From assembly GCA_920105625.2 (NCBI GenBank), contig OV050030.1:87725570-87789569 (forward strand): 64,000 nucleotides of DNA, read 5' to 3'. Within the stretch, counting starts at the first letter, position 1. Every line of letters begins with the position of its first letter. The notes under the pieces are model-generated. The model had not been told where the DNA came from. It made no database searches and saw only the letters and a list, made by a program, of their open reading frames with translations. Below, piece after piece: positions 21,228 through 34,302 of this stretch. Both the position numbers and the translations under genes were made by a program. This DNA comes from Clusia tigrina. Taxonomy: Eukaryota > Arthropoda > Insecta > Diptera > Clusiidae.

Positions 21228-23647
21228 AATTATAAGACAGTCGTGGGTAAGTAATTTAAACTAAACGTAGAATATATACACACATACATACGGCAGTTAA
21301 TGAAATGAAATACGATGCGTAAGCAGTAGCACCGTTGGTGAAGTAAGTATATATGTATGTAGCTGTAGAATGTACAGAATGAATGTACGAAGGTATATTT
21401 AAGCAAGTAAGTAATGTTGTTAATAAGCATGGGTATGGCCATATAAGTAAGTATGTAGGGACATATGATTAGGAATTGGGAATTTGCAGATACTGCAGCA
21501 GGCTAAATGTAAATATACATAGGATTTTACTATTTATTGATTAAGAAATTAGCGTATGGAAAATTTAATAAATGTATATGTTGAGATAAAAAAAAAATGT
21601 ATAGTTTAATGGGAAAATAACGGTAGCAATTAATTCTAAGTAATTTAAAGCGCCTTGAATTTTTGTATGTAGCCATATGCGAGCTAATTACAGGGTGGAA
21701 AATACAATCGTTAATGGATATATACATACCAGGTTATAATTAAATTTAAAGCCAATAAAATGAGTGAATGCGATGAAAAATTGAGTCATGCAATGGACAA
21801 AGTTTTGACATAAACGGGTTATCTTATATAATCTTTGTTTTTGTCGGAGGGGCAAATGGATTTGCTCAAGATTGAAATGAGTGATAAAGATGAGCACGAA
21901 AAAATTAAACGAAGTAAAAATGATACCCTAAATGGCAATGATAACAGATAGTCCGGTCCTCTTTTCCTCATGGATGCAGTAACAGATCCGATGATGTAAG
22001 GGGAAAGGACGATTCAACTTACGTCCAGAATGAAATAGAATTCAACTGTAGAATAAGCGTATTAATTATAAGTGTTATTATAATTATTTAAAAATCTGAA
22101 TTTATGCTAAATAGGAAAATTGTCCACAATAGTATATAAAGTATATACGTATATGGTATATTTATTTAATTATTATATGTTGTTGAAATTGGTTTGTTAA
22201 ATTAACTGATGAAATGTTAGATCAAACTATAATGTTAACTAGAAAACTAAGAAAATTAGTATAAGGATTCAGCTCTGACGATGTGAACCAAAGCAGGAAG
22301 TTCCAGGAACAGCGCATATCGGAAGACGGTGCAGGCTAAGGGACCAACGTAGTATTCGGAAAGATGTGTTTTTGGAAAAACAGGGATTTTTGGCAGCTAT
22401 CTAAGGTTTGGGAATCCAGTTGTGCCCCAAGGATGCCAACATATTAGATTGGGGATGAATGGCGACGGATGTAATTTTTTTATTTTTTTATTAATTAATG
22501 ACAAGCACCGAAAAATAAACAAGTTTCCTTGCGGAGTCATGTTTTGTATTGGACAGTTTTATATTACAATGTCCACCCAGTGTATCACAATCTCAACAGA
22601 ATCGATTTTGGATAAGTTGAAGATGGGCAAAAGCTTAAGGAGGGTGACTGAACCACCACCAAATATAGTAAGCAGAAGGCATTCGGCTCACGGAAGTTAA
22701 TTGATTCATTAGAGTATATGTCAAATGAACGTATGAAATGTGGTTTCTATATGAAATGTGATTTAATACAAGAAGACACAGAGCCTGGTATCTGATCTGA
22801 GTACGCAAGTTACATCATTAAACGTGTATCTCAGAAAAATACCGATTGTCTCCACATCAAAATCAAACGAAGTCAAATACCATTATGAGGAAGCTCAAGA
22901 AAAACACACCATAAAACGCGTTGCTGCAAAGTAAATAACGGAGGAGTATTGTAATCTCTCATGTATTTCAAATGCATTTTAGCTGATTACTATAAGCAGA
23001 GGCAGTACCACCTACAGCCGTGGGGCACGCTATATAAATCAAAAGAAGAAGGCCACTACAGGCGAAGTTTTAATGGCAAACCAAATCGCCAACCTATAAC
23101 ATCTTTGTACGTACCGATCTAGAAAGAAGGGAGGGGTATGCAGAGTTCATCGAGGGACTTCACTCCGACAACGACGGCAGTCAACCAGATCAACAGGTAG
23201 CAGAGGTCGCAATATAACATAAGAGTTTAGGTATAAAATATCGCAGTATAATATAGGATATTAAGTATAGAGTTACATTGTATTATCACTAGTTGTTTGA
23301 AATTGTTTATACGCCAGTGAGAAAAGAGTCGAAGAAGGGTCAAATATAAAAATGGGGAATATAACAAAAAAAAATTAGAACTAAAAGAACAAAACAAAAC
23401 AAAAAAGAAACTATAAAAGAAGTACACAAAAAAAAACAAAACTATAAAAGAAGTAGTAAGAGAATAAAAAAAACCAAAGAACACAGAAGTAAAAAAGCAA
23501 AGAATGCAATAACAGAACCCAAGTAAAAACAAACAAGAGAAAAAAATTATTTACATGTATTATAGGTTTAAGAGAATGCACGGATTGTTCAAAGTGCAGA
23601 AAAAATAAATATTGTAAAAGATTCATTAGTTGCACTAACTTATTTTA
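21228..23647 (+). other. Long 3' region of family A (A2)
   Basis: Near-identical to 4241-6674, including the 92-codon frame at 22422-22700 and the A-rich tract at about 23345-23560. No additional gene seen. Confidence 0.6.
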
Positions 23648-23662
23648 GAAAGAGGGGAGGGA

Positions 23663-24454
23663 TGTTGTGAGTTCGAATCAAGCTGCCTGCACGTAGTGTC
23701 TCACATCACCGACTCCTAACAGATGCCGCACATTCTGTGTAATTAGCATGTGTTAAGTTACTTAAGAAAGCACATCTTTTTAGGGTGCGAGTGTTCTGAA
23801 TTGATATTACCTATGTAATATTTATTATGTAACTTTTAGGGTGTTACAGTTTCGCAGTCGAGCCACCGAAGGGCATTGAAATTTAGAATACACCATCAAC
23901 ACATTTGCATTGGAGTAGGTCAGTTGGCTTGCCCAACTGACACCAATTAACAGGTGCGGAACTGGAAGACCAGAAAGGTCAGTTCACAGACTGAGAGTAC
24001 TGTTTGGAAATAGTATATAAGAATTAGTATTTTAAAAATAAACTCCTCTTGCTATTTTGAATCTGAAACTGTTGTAGTGTTGTAGTGATTTAGGTATACA
24101 GGAACACGCGCGCCCAGCAAATACGGTCTCCAACAGGTGTTACATTTCCGCAGTCGAGTCGACGAATGGCATTGAAATTTAGAATGTACCGTCGACATTT
24201 TTACAGTAAAGTAGATCAGTTGGCTTGACCAACTGACACCAGTTAACAGGTGCCAAATTAGAACATCAGGAAGGTCAATACGTAGACTGAAAGTGTTCTT
24301 TGTAAACAGTATATAAGAATTATGATTTTAAGAATAAATCTTCTTGATGTTTCTAACTTGAAAGAGTGATGTGGTGTTTTGATTAAGAGGAGTGATTGTC
24401 GGTTTGCAGCGTAAGGACGTTTCCCGAGAACACCAACAAGCACGGACCCCCACA
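23663..24454 (+). repeat. Family A LTR 2, shared by A2 (3') and A3 (5')
   Basis: Polypurine tract AGAAAGAGGGGAGGGA at 23647-23662, then TGTTGTGAG. Ends CCCACA before TTTTGATGCAGCC. Contains the same duplicated promoter module as LTR 1, with small indels (for example near 24072). Confidence 0.9.
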
Positions 24455-25954
24455 TTTTGATGCAGCCAGTAGGATAGATGCAAAGGCATAGTTGCGATGC
24501 GCCAACATTTTGGCGCAGCCAGTCATAAGGACCTACAGGAGGAATCCCAAGGCAAGGAACCCTGTAGCAGGGAAGCATCCTGCAACAAATTTGAAGGATA
24601 ACCCAGGGAAGAGAACCCTGAAGCAGACGGGATAATCGTGAATAAAAAGTATAATAGCGTAGTATAGATACTTCTGCGACCCTGAAGGCGCCGTAGCGCA
24701 TGTCAAAGAAGTTGCAACGTATAGGCGCGATTGCGCTGTTGTATGCAGCTTTGTATGGGCAACCATAAACCGTCAGTATGATCGGACGGTATATGTATGT
24801 CGTCCTAGCTGTGAGAACTTTTTTTTTAGGGGATTTGTATTTGTTTGTCGTTAGGGATATATTTGGATACACATTTGTCACTTTTTTACAGACAATTAAA
24901 TACCATGAGTTTAGGGTTTTAGAAAAAATATAAATGCTATTATTACGTGGTGCATACGTTATAGGTGTATTTTTGAATATGGATTGAAATTTCCGGGAAT
25001 GAATTAAGACACTTTTGTCTGTGAAGCCAATTTCGGTTTTTGTCGAACATATAGCCATTTTATATGGATTTTTGGGAGTATTAGAGATGGTGAAAGGAAA
25101 ATTGGATATGGGGATACATGTGAGGAAATCAAGGAGCATCTGTGAGGAAGTCAAGGACAAATTTGCATTGATGGAAGGACTTAATGGACGCCGATAGACC
25201 GCCAATGTGGAACTTGTAATGGAAAACAAGCAAAGGAAAATATATATAAGGAGAGAATTTACGGTGTTTAATAAATTTGTCATGATAGAATCTTTAGATT
25301 AAGAAGTTTGATAATAGTTAGTATAATTTTTATACTTACGTAATTTGAGTAAGTCTATTTTTCTTCACGGCATTACGTCGCAGTTGTCTTTTTATGTTGA
25401 GTAATGTTTGTATTCCTGAAAAGTAGAACTGAAAACTTATCGGAATACTGTTATGAGTTTTATTAGAAAATCAACCTTTTTAGTTTCTAGTGAGGCATGA
25501 GGTTAATGGAAAACAATATAAGTGGAAACAATGAACGACAACTAAAGGACATAACGTCGTTACTAAAGGTCGGAAAGCGTTTTGGAATAAGGAAAAGAGG
25601 AGGATATCAGACGCGGGAACGGAAGCGGTTGGCATATCTAAGAGAGGTACTAAAGGAGCAAAAAACGGTGGAAGTCCCTATATCCTGGGAGCAGGCAAAT
25701 AAGTTGTAGCAGGAGGTGTGCCATTTGGAGGAGCAGCAATTAAAGAGACGCGGAAAACATTGAGAATAGTAGCGATTTATCGAATTAATTTGTAATACAG
25801 TTTAGTTTCAGTGTCACCACTAAATGGGACATAGGATATAAATGTTTAATAAAGTTAGAAGAAAAAAGCAACACAAGTTGTAGCATTTTTTTTAATATTT
25901 TTTTTTGTGTGCTTTTGGAAGTCACGGGTTCATAAATAACAATTAATTCGGTCT
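24455..25954 (+). other. Leader of A3
   Basis: Matches 7491-8962. Two primer-like sites (24455 and about 24508), the 70-codon basic frame at 25497-25709 and the non-ATG frame at 25015-25197. No other gene supported. Confidence 0.5.
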
Positions 25955-27770
25955 ATGGAAGCACCAAAAGAAGCTATAAGATTGCTGGAAGCGCAAAAGC
26001 GGCAGAGCGAGGGAATCCAAAAGAGAATCAGGAATTGTAGAAATTATAATAAGGCACGGAAGAATAGCGAGTATTACCGTAAGCGCATAGCGGAACTAGA
26101 AGCCTTGTTGAAGACATTTAATGATAACAACGCGGAGTTGTTACCTTTTAAGGTGTGTTGTAGTGACAAGGAGTACTTTACCAATAATTATCCGTTATAT
26201 GTCAACGGTTTAACACGGGACTGGTTTACAAAGTTCAGATTGGATCTAGAAGAGCTGAAAGCACAAGTAGATAGTCCTAGTTCGCCAGAGGACTAGGCTC
26301 AAGACATGTTACGGTCTTTACAGACGGAGGTAAAGTTATTCACAGAAAAACTGTATGAACAATTGGAAGCGGCAACGAACAAAAGTGAAACCCAGGTGCT
26401 TTGGAGATTTGCGAGGGACAGTGCCGGTACACAATAAAAACCAGGTATATCCGCCAAAAGAGCCAGAACCAGTAACTGTGCAGCAAAGCTCCAATATTGT
26501 GGACAGTATTTCGCCTGCGCGAGCAAACGGTCGAAGACTAATTAGTTTGAGTCCGTCGTTGGTCAAGTACCTCTCAGGTTCGGGAGAAGAGAATATGGAA
26601 ACCCCCGAAGAGATTAACCCTAAGTTTTTACCAAAAAGTAGGAAATCACTGGAAGTTGCTCATGCGGAGGAGAAGTTGGTACCCATGTTCTCAGGAGTCG
26701 AGTTGTGTGACCTGAGAACTGAGATCAGCCGTTTCAAAGAAGGTTGTGAGCTAGCGCAACAGAGTCTTCCGGAAGCAGGCGGGAACACTTAATAAAGTGT
26801 ATTAGACAAAGAACCACAGGTGATACGTTTGATTTACTAGCGCATAGCTCAGTAAGCACCCTGGCAGGGTTATATGCACTTTTGGATCGGACATATTTAA
26901 AACAAAAGTCGTACGACTCTCTCGTACGGGAAATTCAGGAATCAACTCAGAAACCTGGGGAGGAATTGAGAGCCTGGGGAACGATGCTGAGACAGAAACC
27001 ATTAGGCAGTTTCCAGGAAACGTTCCAGCATACAAGGCTCAAGTAGAATGGGCTATGATTTCAGTGTTCAAGGATGGCCTCATAAATAGTGACTTAGCTA
27101 ATTATACGCTTACTCTCACGCAGAGGAGCATGGCAGATCAAGTGGAAGCGGTCTCTTCCACGGAAGCAGCAATACAACAGCGAACGACAACAGTTGGAAT
27201 CTGCTGGACTGACGGTCCTGCAGAGATAGGACCAGTACAGCAGCGAAACACAAGTGGAATCGGTAGATTGATGGGCCAATTTCCGCAACAAAGAGACCAA
27301 GAATTCCTGGTCGAGAGGTTCCAGCTAAGGAAACCCATTTGCTGATTCTGCCATAAGCCAAGTCATACAAGGGATGAAAGCGTTACATGCAAAAACACGC
27401 CCCATTGTGTGGAGTGCCAAACTTACGGTCATGAGGCAAGTATACAGTGCCAATTATACACAGAATGAAATCAGAGTAGAAGGCAGCCAGCTACGAGGCG
27501 CTCGGATCCACCCTTGAGGGACAGCAGGGGTAGTAGTCCCCGAGTTAATTCAACGGAAGGAATTAACCAAGGAAGAAATCCTTTCAACACTGGGAGTGGT
27601 CAGCAGCGACCAAATTGGAATTACAGAAGTGATGCGAGGATGAGCAATACCATAAAGGGGTTGAAATGCTTCTCATGTGGATGAATCGGACATCGGGCAG
27701 CAGAATGCAGAGAAGGACAATCCCAACAAAGGAACCAGGGAAACTTCCAGCGGCCCAGTCGAGGCCAGTA
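25955..27770 (+). pseudogene. gag: Family A gag (A3), internally deleted
   Basis: ATG at 25955 gives the coiled-coil N-terminus (MEAPKEAIRLLEAQKRQ). A stop at 26294 follows. Near 26420 about 380-430 bp present in A2 (9414-9845), including the LPPEVRW block, is missing. The capsid-like segment continues to about 26790 and knuckle fragments lie at 27340-27720, where a stop near 27346 and a Cys-to-Asp-type lesion near 27680 damage them. Confidence 0.82.
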
Positions 27771-27794
27771 GACTGGAAAGCCAAAAGAAAGGAA

Positions 27795-29460
27795 GTAATA
27801 ATTAGGCCGGAATTACGTGTGACTGGTAATGTAGAAACTACTGTCCAGGAGAAGGAGGAGCAAGAGGCTCTCCAATATCACGAAGAGTTAGGAAGTGGAT
27901 ACGCGTCCATGTTGGGAATAAAAGGACATTGCGTCGTTATGACCAGGATAGGTGATGCGTTCATCGAGATACCTTGCAAGGAATCAGCTAGTGGAAAGCT
28001 AGTGCTTTTGGTAGATTAATGAGCGGACACCAGCCTCGTAAAATCTAGTGTTCTACGGAAAAGGTTGGATATTAATCAAGTGGACGTAAGAATGCTTAAC
28101 GGCGCGTTTGGAGGGTACATCAGGACATTGGGGTCGCTCAGAATAGGACCCAGTGAAGTTAAGGGCATGAGTTTTAGAGTGCACGCAGCGGAAGTGGATA
28201 GGAAAGTATCCCGGCTGATGGGATAATTGGCTGCGCCATACTGGATACGCTCGAGAAACAGTTATCATTCTATGATAATAATAAGAATATGCTCCTTACT
28301 CTTCCATTAATGTCATTGCAGGAAGGAACCGTGAATAGGGTTAAGAAGTGTGGTATGGAGGTAGTAAACGGAAGATCCACCAGAGTTACCATGCATGTAA
28401 ATACGAAAATTAGGACTGTTGTTTTGCACAAGCAGCAGTTAGCGGAGGGCGTATATATGGGAGAGACCATAACGCGTGTTGACAAGGGTAAGGTGTACGC
28501 TTGCGTACTGAATGCATCAGAAGAGGACTTCTATATGGATAAGGATTTTAGCCCTATGTTCACTAGTTACGATCATTTTAAGGAACCGAATTATAGATCG
28601 GTTAATCAGATTAAACAAGTTGATATAAGAAAAAGGATAGAGAGAGTATTAGAATCACTGAAGTTAGGTCCAAGCGTGAATTCACAAGAGAAGTCATCAA
28701 TAGAAGCCATTTGTACATCATTCCATGACATATTTTTGCTGGAATGAGATCAGCTGACGTATACAACAGAAGTAGAGCATGAAATTCCTACTAGAGTGGA
28801 TCAACCGCCAATAAACCAGAAACAATACAGATTGCCACAAGCTCACAAAGATGAGGTAAACAGGCAAGTAGAAGGAATGTTAAAGGATAACATAATTTCA
28901 CTGAGTATCTCGCCTTGGAACTCACCAATAATTTTGGTACCAAAGAAGGGGTCAAAAGAAGTGGAGAATGGTCGTCGGTTTTAGGAAATTGAACGACGCC
29001 ACTATCAAGCAAGTGTTTCCGATACCAAGGATAGAAGAAATTCTGGATCAATTGGGACACAGTAGATATTTTTCTACACTTGATTTAGCGAGTGGCTACC
29101 AGCAAGTTCTGGTGGATACCCAAGATAAGCAGAAAACCGCGTTCAGCACCGGTTTAGGGCATTATGAGTTTAATAGAATGCCGTTTGGATTAACAGGAGC
29201 ACAGGCTACCTTCCAACGGCTAATGAACCATGTGCTACAAGGGTTAGATTATTTTGTGTATCTGGATGATATTGTAATTTATGAGAAGAACTTGCAGTAG
29301 CATTCGCAACGCTTGTGCAAGGTGCTCCAGAAATTATGACAACACAATTTGAAATTGAACACGGAGAAATGTCAGTTTTTGCGAAGAGAGGTGGTTTGTT
29401 TAGGCCATCGTTGCTCAGAGGCAGGAGCACTGCCTGACACGCAGAAGGTTGAATGCGTTA
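27795..29460 (+). pseudogene. pol: Family A protease and reverse transcriptase (A3)
   Basis: Same two stop codons in the protease active site (about 28016-28021) as A2. Linker frame 28289-28747. RT pieces 28796-28984 and 28968-29300 with LDLASGYQQ, MPFGLTGAQATFQ and YLDDIVIY. A TAG near 29299 follows. Ends at the family-wide RNase H deletion junction near 29463. Confidence 0.85.
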
Positions 29461-30497
29461 AAAATTTTGCGATGCGGACGCACACAGCATAGTAGCGCAG
29501 GCACAGAAGGTATCAGTAGTGCAAACGAGGGCCAAAGCAAGGTCAGATAAGGAGAAGGCCCAGATAATACAAGAAAATAAAATTGATGCGACAAGCAATG
29601 CAGGTCTCGATGCCAATGAACAAACAGCCAGTAATGTGGATTGGTTGGAGGATAAAAAATATATCCAGGATTTCTTAAAGGGTTTCCATGATTCACCTCT
29701 AGGGGGACACCAGGGATTCTGGAAAACCCATCACAGAATTAGGCGAGTATGTGGATGGAAAGGTATGCTCCGAGACATAAAAAGGTATATAAAGAGTTGT
29801 CCGAAATGTCAGGCCAATAAGAGTTCAAGGCTAACAAAGATGCCAATGGTGTTAAGTGACACACCCAAACAGCCATTTGATAAAGTTCATGTGGATATTG
29901 TAGGTATTTTACCTGAGACAGTTTCGGGAAATAAATACATTTTGACGTTCCAAGACGATTTCTCAAAGTATATGGCGTGCGTGGCTATACCCAATGCTGA
30001 ACCAAGTACGGTGGCCAAGGCATTCTTTGATGAAATTATAGCACGGTACAACATACCTAAGGTCTTGATAACCGACAATGGTTCAAATTTCGTATCAGAA
30101 AAATTCTCAGAAACGTGTAAAATGCTGGGAATCAAGAAATTGCATATAACACCATATCATCCCCAGGCGAATGGCTCATTGGAGCGTAGTCATCGACCTC
30201 TGGCCGAGTACTTGCGCAGTTTTGCCAAGGAAGACGGCTCGAATTGGGATCAATGGTTGACTACTGCAATGCATGTACACAACAATACTGTGCATGTATC
30301 AACGAAACAAACTCGGTTTAGTACACTCTACGGATTTGATTTCAACATGCCGGCAAATTTGAAGCGCAAATGTGCACCAGTGTACAATGCTGTCGACCCC
30401 AATAAAGAGCAAAAATATCAGTTGCAGCGAGCGCACGAATTGGTTAGAGAAAACCAGGATTGTGCTAAACGAGTAGCCAGGGAAGCCTATAACAAGG
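29461..30497 (+). pseudogene. pol: Family A integrase, 5' part (A3), cut by C2
   Basis: Frame 29519-30497 with H2C2 and all three catalytic acidic residues, 9 bp shorter than A2 near 29595. It ends at the same base as A2 (AYNKG before TGTAGTG). The 3' remainder is not in the window because C2 is cut off and joined to copy D. Confidence 0.88.
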
Positions 30498-30990
30498 TGT
30501 AGTGTATCATGAAAGTCATGCATACCATACGTATGCCTGCGATTGTAAAGAACCAAATGCACCAGAGAAATGTGTAGTGCACGCTCAGCAAGATCGCACA
30601 CACACTCACTCCATATGCTCAAACCTTTCCTCTATCCCAAAGCAATGAACTTTCATGACACATGGGATATTGGAAATATGGAAATGAAACACTAATTATA
30701 GCAAAATTAAATGGTAGAAATAAGTATATAAGAACGTAGTTACAAGCATAAAGATTAGTTCTAAACACAAATCATAACTGTTTGTACTCACAAGGAGCTG
30801 ACTTTAGTCGTTTCAATAGAACTCAAAGGAGCTGACTCTAGTCGCTTCAAGAGAACATTTGGCTGCCTTAAGGCGCCGATACAAAAGTGCGCAAGCTCTC
30901 GCGCAATCAAACAATCATATGAGCCCATAATCTGCGTAAGGAATATACTGATAGGCAAAACTAATTGTATTACTGACAGAACGTATTACA
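30498..30990 (+). repeat. C2 5' LTR
   Basis: Same boundaries and length as 13889-14381, preceded by AAGG (30494-30497). TATATAAG at about 30725. Confidence 0.9.
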
Positions 30991-31153
30991 TGGCGATCCT
31001 GCCACACCGCGCCTGATCTTTCTGACCAGAGAGCTGATCCTGCCACACCGCTCCTGATCTTTCTGACCAGACCAGATTCCTGATTCCTGATTTTTTTTAC
31101 ACCGATCCTGATTTTCCTGCTATACCGCTGTCCAGAAAACAAGTGCTACAGGG

Positions 31154-31823
31154 ATGAATGACGCAGAACTCCACGCCTTATTTGAAAGAACCTAGAACAG
31201 AGCGGCTAAACATCTGGAAACAGTAAAAACAAAGGAAGCAGCAGTCAAGGAAACGCTGTACCCACTGGGGAACGCAGTACCAGAACCACAACTCTTAAAT
31301 ACCTTCTTTAAACGAGCAGCCACTTTAGAAGAGGAATACGTGCCACAACCACAACCAGGGTCAAAAACCACCAACATCCGTTATATCCCGTCAGGCTCAT
31401 CCGAAGGTCCTAAGCCGATTACTATTGATGAATACAGGGACAGGCAACTGAAGAACTCCGAGTTAAGACGAAGCTTGTGTCAAAGCCAAGGCAATAAGCA
31501 ACGCAAGAGAGGGAAGAGAGCCGGAAGAAAGGTCCAAAACAGGACACAGCTGAAATCACTGTATCACGACTACAATCTGCAACAGACGGTCGAAGAGGAA
31601 AAACTCTATAAAAGAAGAATAACTAAAAGTCGTATAGATGGAAACCGACCAAGCGATATTAAAGCCCCACAAGCCGTTAACTGATGCCGGAAAAATTGAG
31701 TTTTTGACATGGTTATGGAAAGCAATAGACATTAGCGGAACACCTACAGCTGAAGACTGGGATGATGGTGCAGTAAAAACGTTAGAGACAAGGACAATGA
31801 TAAATAAATTCTGCCCATTGTGA
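31154..31823 (+). pseudogene. C2 leader ORFs, longer than in C1
   Basis: ATG 31154 with the shared TAG at 31193, then open to 31684. A second overlapping ATG frame, 31638-31823 (61 codons, METDQAILKPHK ... WLWKAID ... EDWDDGAV), lies in the 440 bp that C1 lacks. Its composition looks coding rather than random. Not recognised. About 31825-32100 behind it is extremely AT-rich with no frame. Confidence 0.45.
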
Positions 31824-32184
31824 TCTACAACAACATAAATCATCTGAATATTTTTATGAATAGAAATTAATATATTACTATAAATAAAATATTTTATTAT
31901 TAACCATAGATTAATCATTTAAAAAAAAAAAAATTAAAATATGTTAAAATTATATTAAAATTATATAATGTAGTACAATAGAACATTTAAATAGGTAATA
32001 ATTGTTACAACTAATATAAGTAAATCGTGTAGTTATTTAAATACTCTACTCAAATATATATAAAATACAAACTATATATTTGTAATTGTCAACTCCAAAC
32101 ATCGGAGGCACAAAATCTAAAATAGAGAACCATAGTGGAGATCCACAGGTTACAATACTAAACACGCAGAGTCAACATTCTGAC

Positions 32185-32346
32185 ATGTTAGAGGGACATG
32201 ATATGAAACTCCTAATCATAACAATTATCGTAGGACTACAGTTAGGAATAACTTTACTGCAAATGTACAGAGAGTATAATAGGAAACAGACCATAAAGGC
32301 AGCAAAATCTATTTTTGACCTGACTGAGATAGTGTCTAAGAAATAA
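32185..32346 (+). CDS. 53-aa single-pass membrane mini-ORF (C2)
   Basis: Same peptide as at 15136-15297: one hydrophobic segment (about residues 7-25) and a basic tail, ending three bases before the gag ATG at 32350. Here the upstream sequence differs from C1, which shows that the ATG-started peptide and not the C1 fusion is the ancestral unit. Confidence 0.45.
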   Translation: MLEGHDMKLLIITIIVGLQLGITLLQMYREYNRKQTIKAAKSIFDLTEIVSKK

Positions 32347-32349
32347 GTT

Positions 32350-33613
32350 ATGAGCCTAGCTTCTTTAGAAAAAATTTAGCAAATTGTAGGCATTTTAAAG
32401 AAAACCCCGAATAGAGTATATACCGAGAATTATATAACAGACTTACAGGCAACACTCAATACACAAACTACTTATTTTGAACTAGAGCTCAATCAAGCCC
32501 CGAGCTTAGAAAGAAACACATTAGTATCTAGGTTTAATATACTGAGCAAATATATTAAGAAAATCATTAGCAGTCAAAAGTCTATGAAAGAGGAAAAATT
32601 AGCAAAATTAGAAACAGAACAACTAACAGAGCTCGCTATGACGTCTTTTAATGTAATTGATTGCCTGACGGCAATACCTGAATTCTCAGGCAAGCCTGAA
32701 GACTTGTCCAAGTTCATAAGCTTAGTGGAAATTATGAAGACCACTGTACTACTAGTGTACAACTAGTGAGAACATATTTTTCACACTAGTATTTAATACT
32801 AAACTACCGGAAAAAATTAAGAACAAATTAGAACTAGCGGGAGCAGACAACACAGCAACATTAATTTCAGAATTAAAAAATTTGTTAAAACCAACAAAAA
32901 CTTCAAATTGCATAATAGATGATCTTTCGAAACTGAGACAGGGTAGTAAGACAATTTCTCGTTATGCAGAACAGATTGAGGAACTAATTTGTACTCTAAA
33001 CAAGTTACAAACTACAGACACCTCTGCAGAAGTAAAGAAAGCAATCATAAATAATATCGATACAATAGCTTTCAATTCATTCAAAAACGGTCTAACCAAT
33101 ATGTCAACAGTCCAAACAATTACAGCAAGCCGCAGCAAACAATTTAAAGAAGCGGTACAAATAGCTGACGAATTTGAAAAACCGAACGAGACTCGCATTT
33201 TGTCATATAGAAATAATAATTTTCGCGAACAAAAACAATACAACAATATGCCTCAACAAAACAGATACCGCAGCAATAATTTTAATGTCAATAACCAACG
33301 AAGTCATTACCCTAATGGCAACATCAGAAATTACTACAATAACAACAGACAACAAAATGCGAATAACATTGCTTACAGACGTAATTAGAGAAATAACAAC
33401 AACAAAAACCATTACAACAGTCAACGTACTAATCAGCAACCAAACAGAAACAACAACTACAATAACCAACGCACTGACCATCAGACATACAGAAACAACA
33501 ACAATAACAGAAGAAACTCCGGTCGAAATAGAATAATGTATGTAGAATCCACTGCACAAGACACAGCTGACTGCATAACTCAACAGGGAAACGACGACCT
33601 CCCCGCCTGCTAA
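32350..33613 (+). pseudogene. gag: C2 gag
   Basis: Same early TAG (32377) and same frame change (near 32764) as C1, plus an additional Trp-to-stop change at about 33388 inside the Asn/Arg-rich tail. Lesions shared with C1 predate the duplication; the extra stop arose afterwards. Confidence 0.8.
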
Positions 33614-33627
33614 ATATACAACATAAT

Positions 33628-34258
33628 ATGAGAGGTGCGGGGATAAACAAAAACGAATTACCCACAACAGCATTCACTATAAACACAGACCGACATATAG
33701 GACGTTTTGTCAAAATAAAATACAAGAACACATACATAAATTTTTTAGTAGATACTTGAAGATATTTTCAGCCAACATTCTTGTCCATTAACAGGAATTT
33801 CAAAAGAAAATGTTTACACTTTAGGTACATCAAAAATCTTAATAAAAATTCAGCAAGAAACCTTTAAACACACATTCCAAATTGTAGAAGATAGTTTTCC
33901 AGTCAAAGCCGATGGAATTTTAGGAGACGATTTTCTCTTAAAATTCGGTGGAAAGATAGACTACGAAAGACTCACGTTACAATTTACATTTAATAACACA
34001 TTGTTAGTACTTGATTTAGCAAGCAAAGTATTTTGTATCACCATACCGCCGAGATGCGAGGTAATACACCCAATAAATGCGAACATAACTGAAGACATGC
34101 TTGTATGCAATAATGAAATACAACCAGGCATATATATAAGCAATACTATAATTCCAGCTAAAGGCATAAAACACATACGCATTTTGAACACAACACAAGA
34201 TACCATAGAGTTAAACAAGCTAAAAATAGAATGCAAACCCTTAAAAATTATTACATAG
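33628..34258 (+). pseudogene. pol: C2 protease remnant, active site deleted
   Basis: After FLVDT near 33755 about 46 bp are missing relative to C1, removing G-A and the following block and shifting frame. ADGILGDDFL (about 33907) survives. The linker frame 34001-34258 ends early through a single-base deletion near 34249. Confidence 0.75.
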
Positions 34259-34302
34259 TAAGCAGCACACAGAACAATAGCACAAAAAGATGGAACCAAA
34301 CC

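Noticed and set aside
24258..25283. 341-aa antisense ORF as a real gene
   Set aside because: It crosses an LTR and leader, the A2 counterpart is broken, and the product has no recognisable domain; kept only as a low-interest observation.
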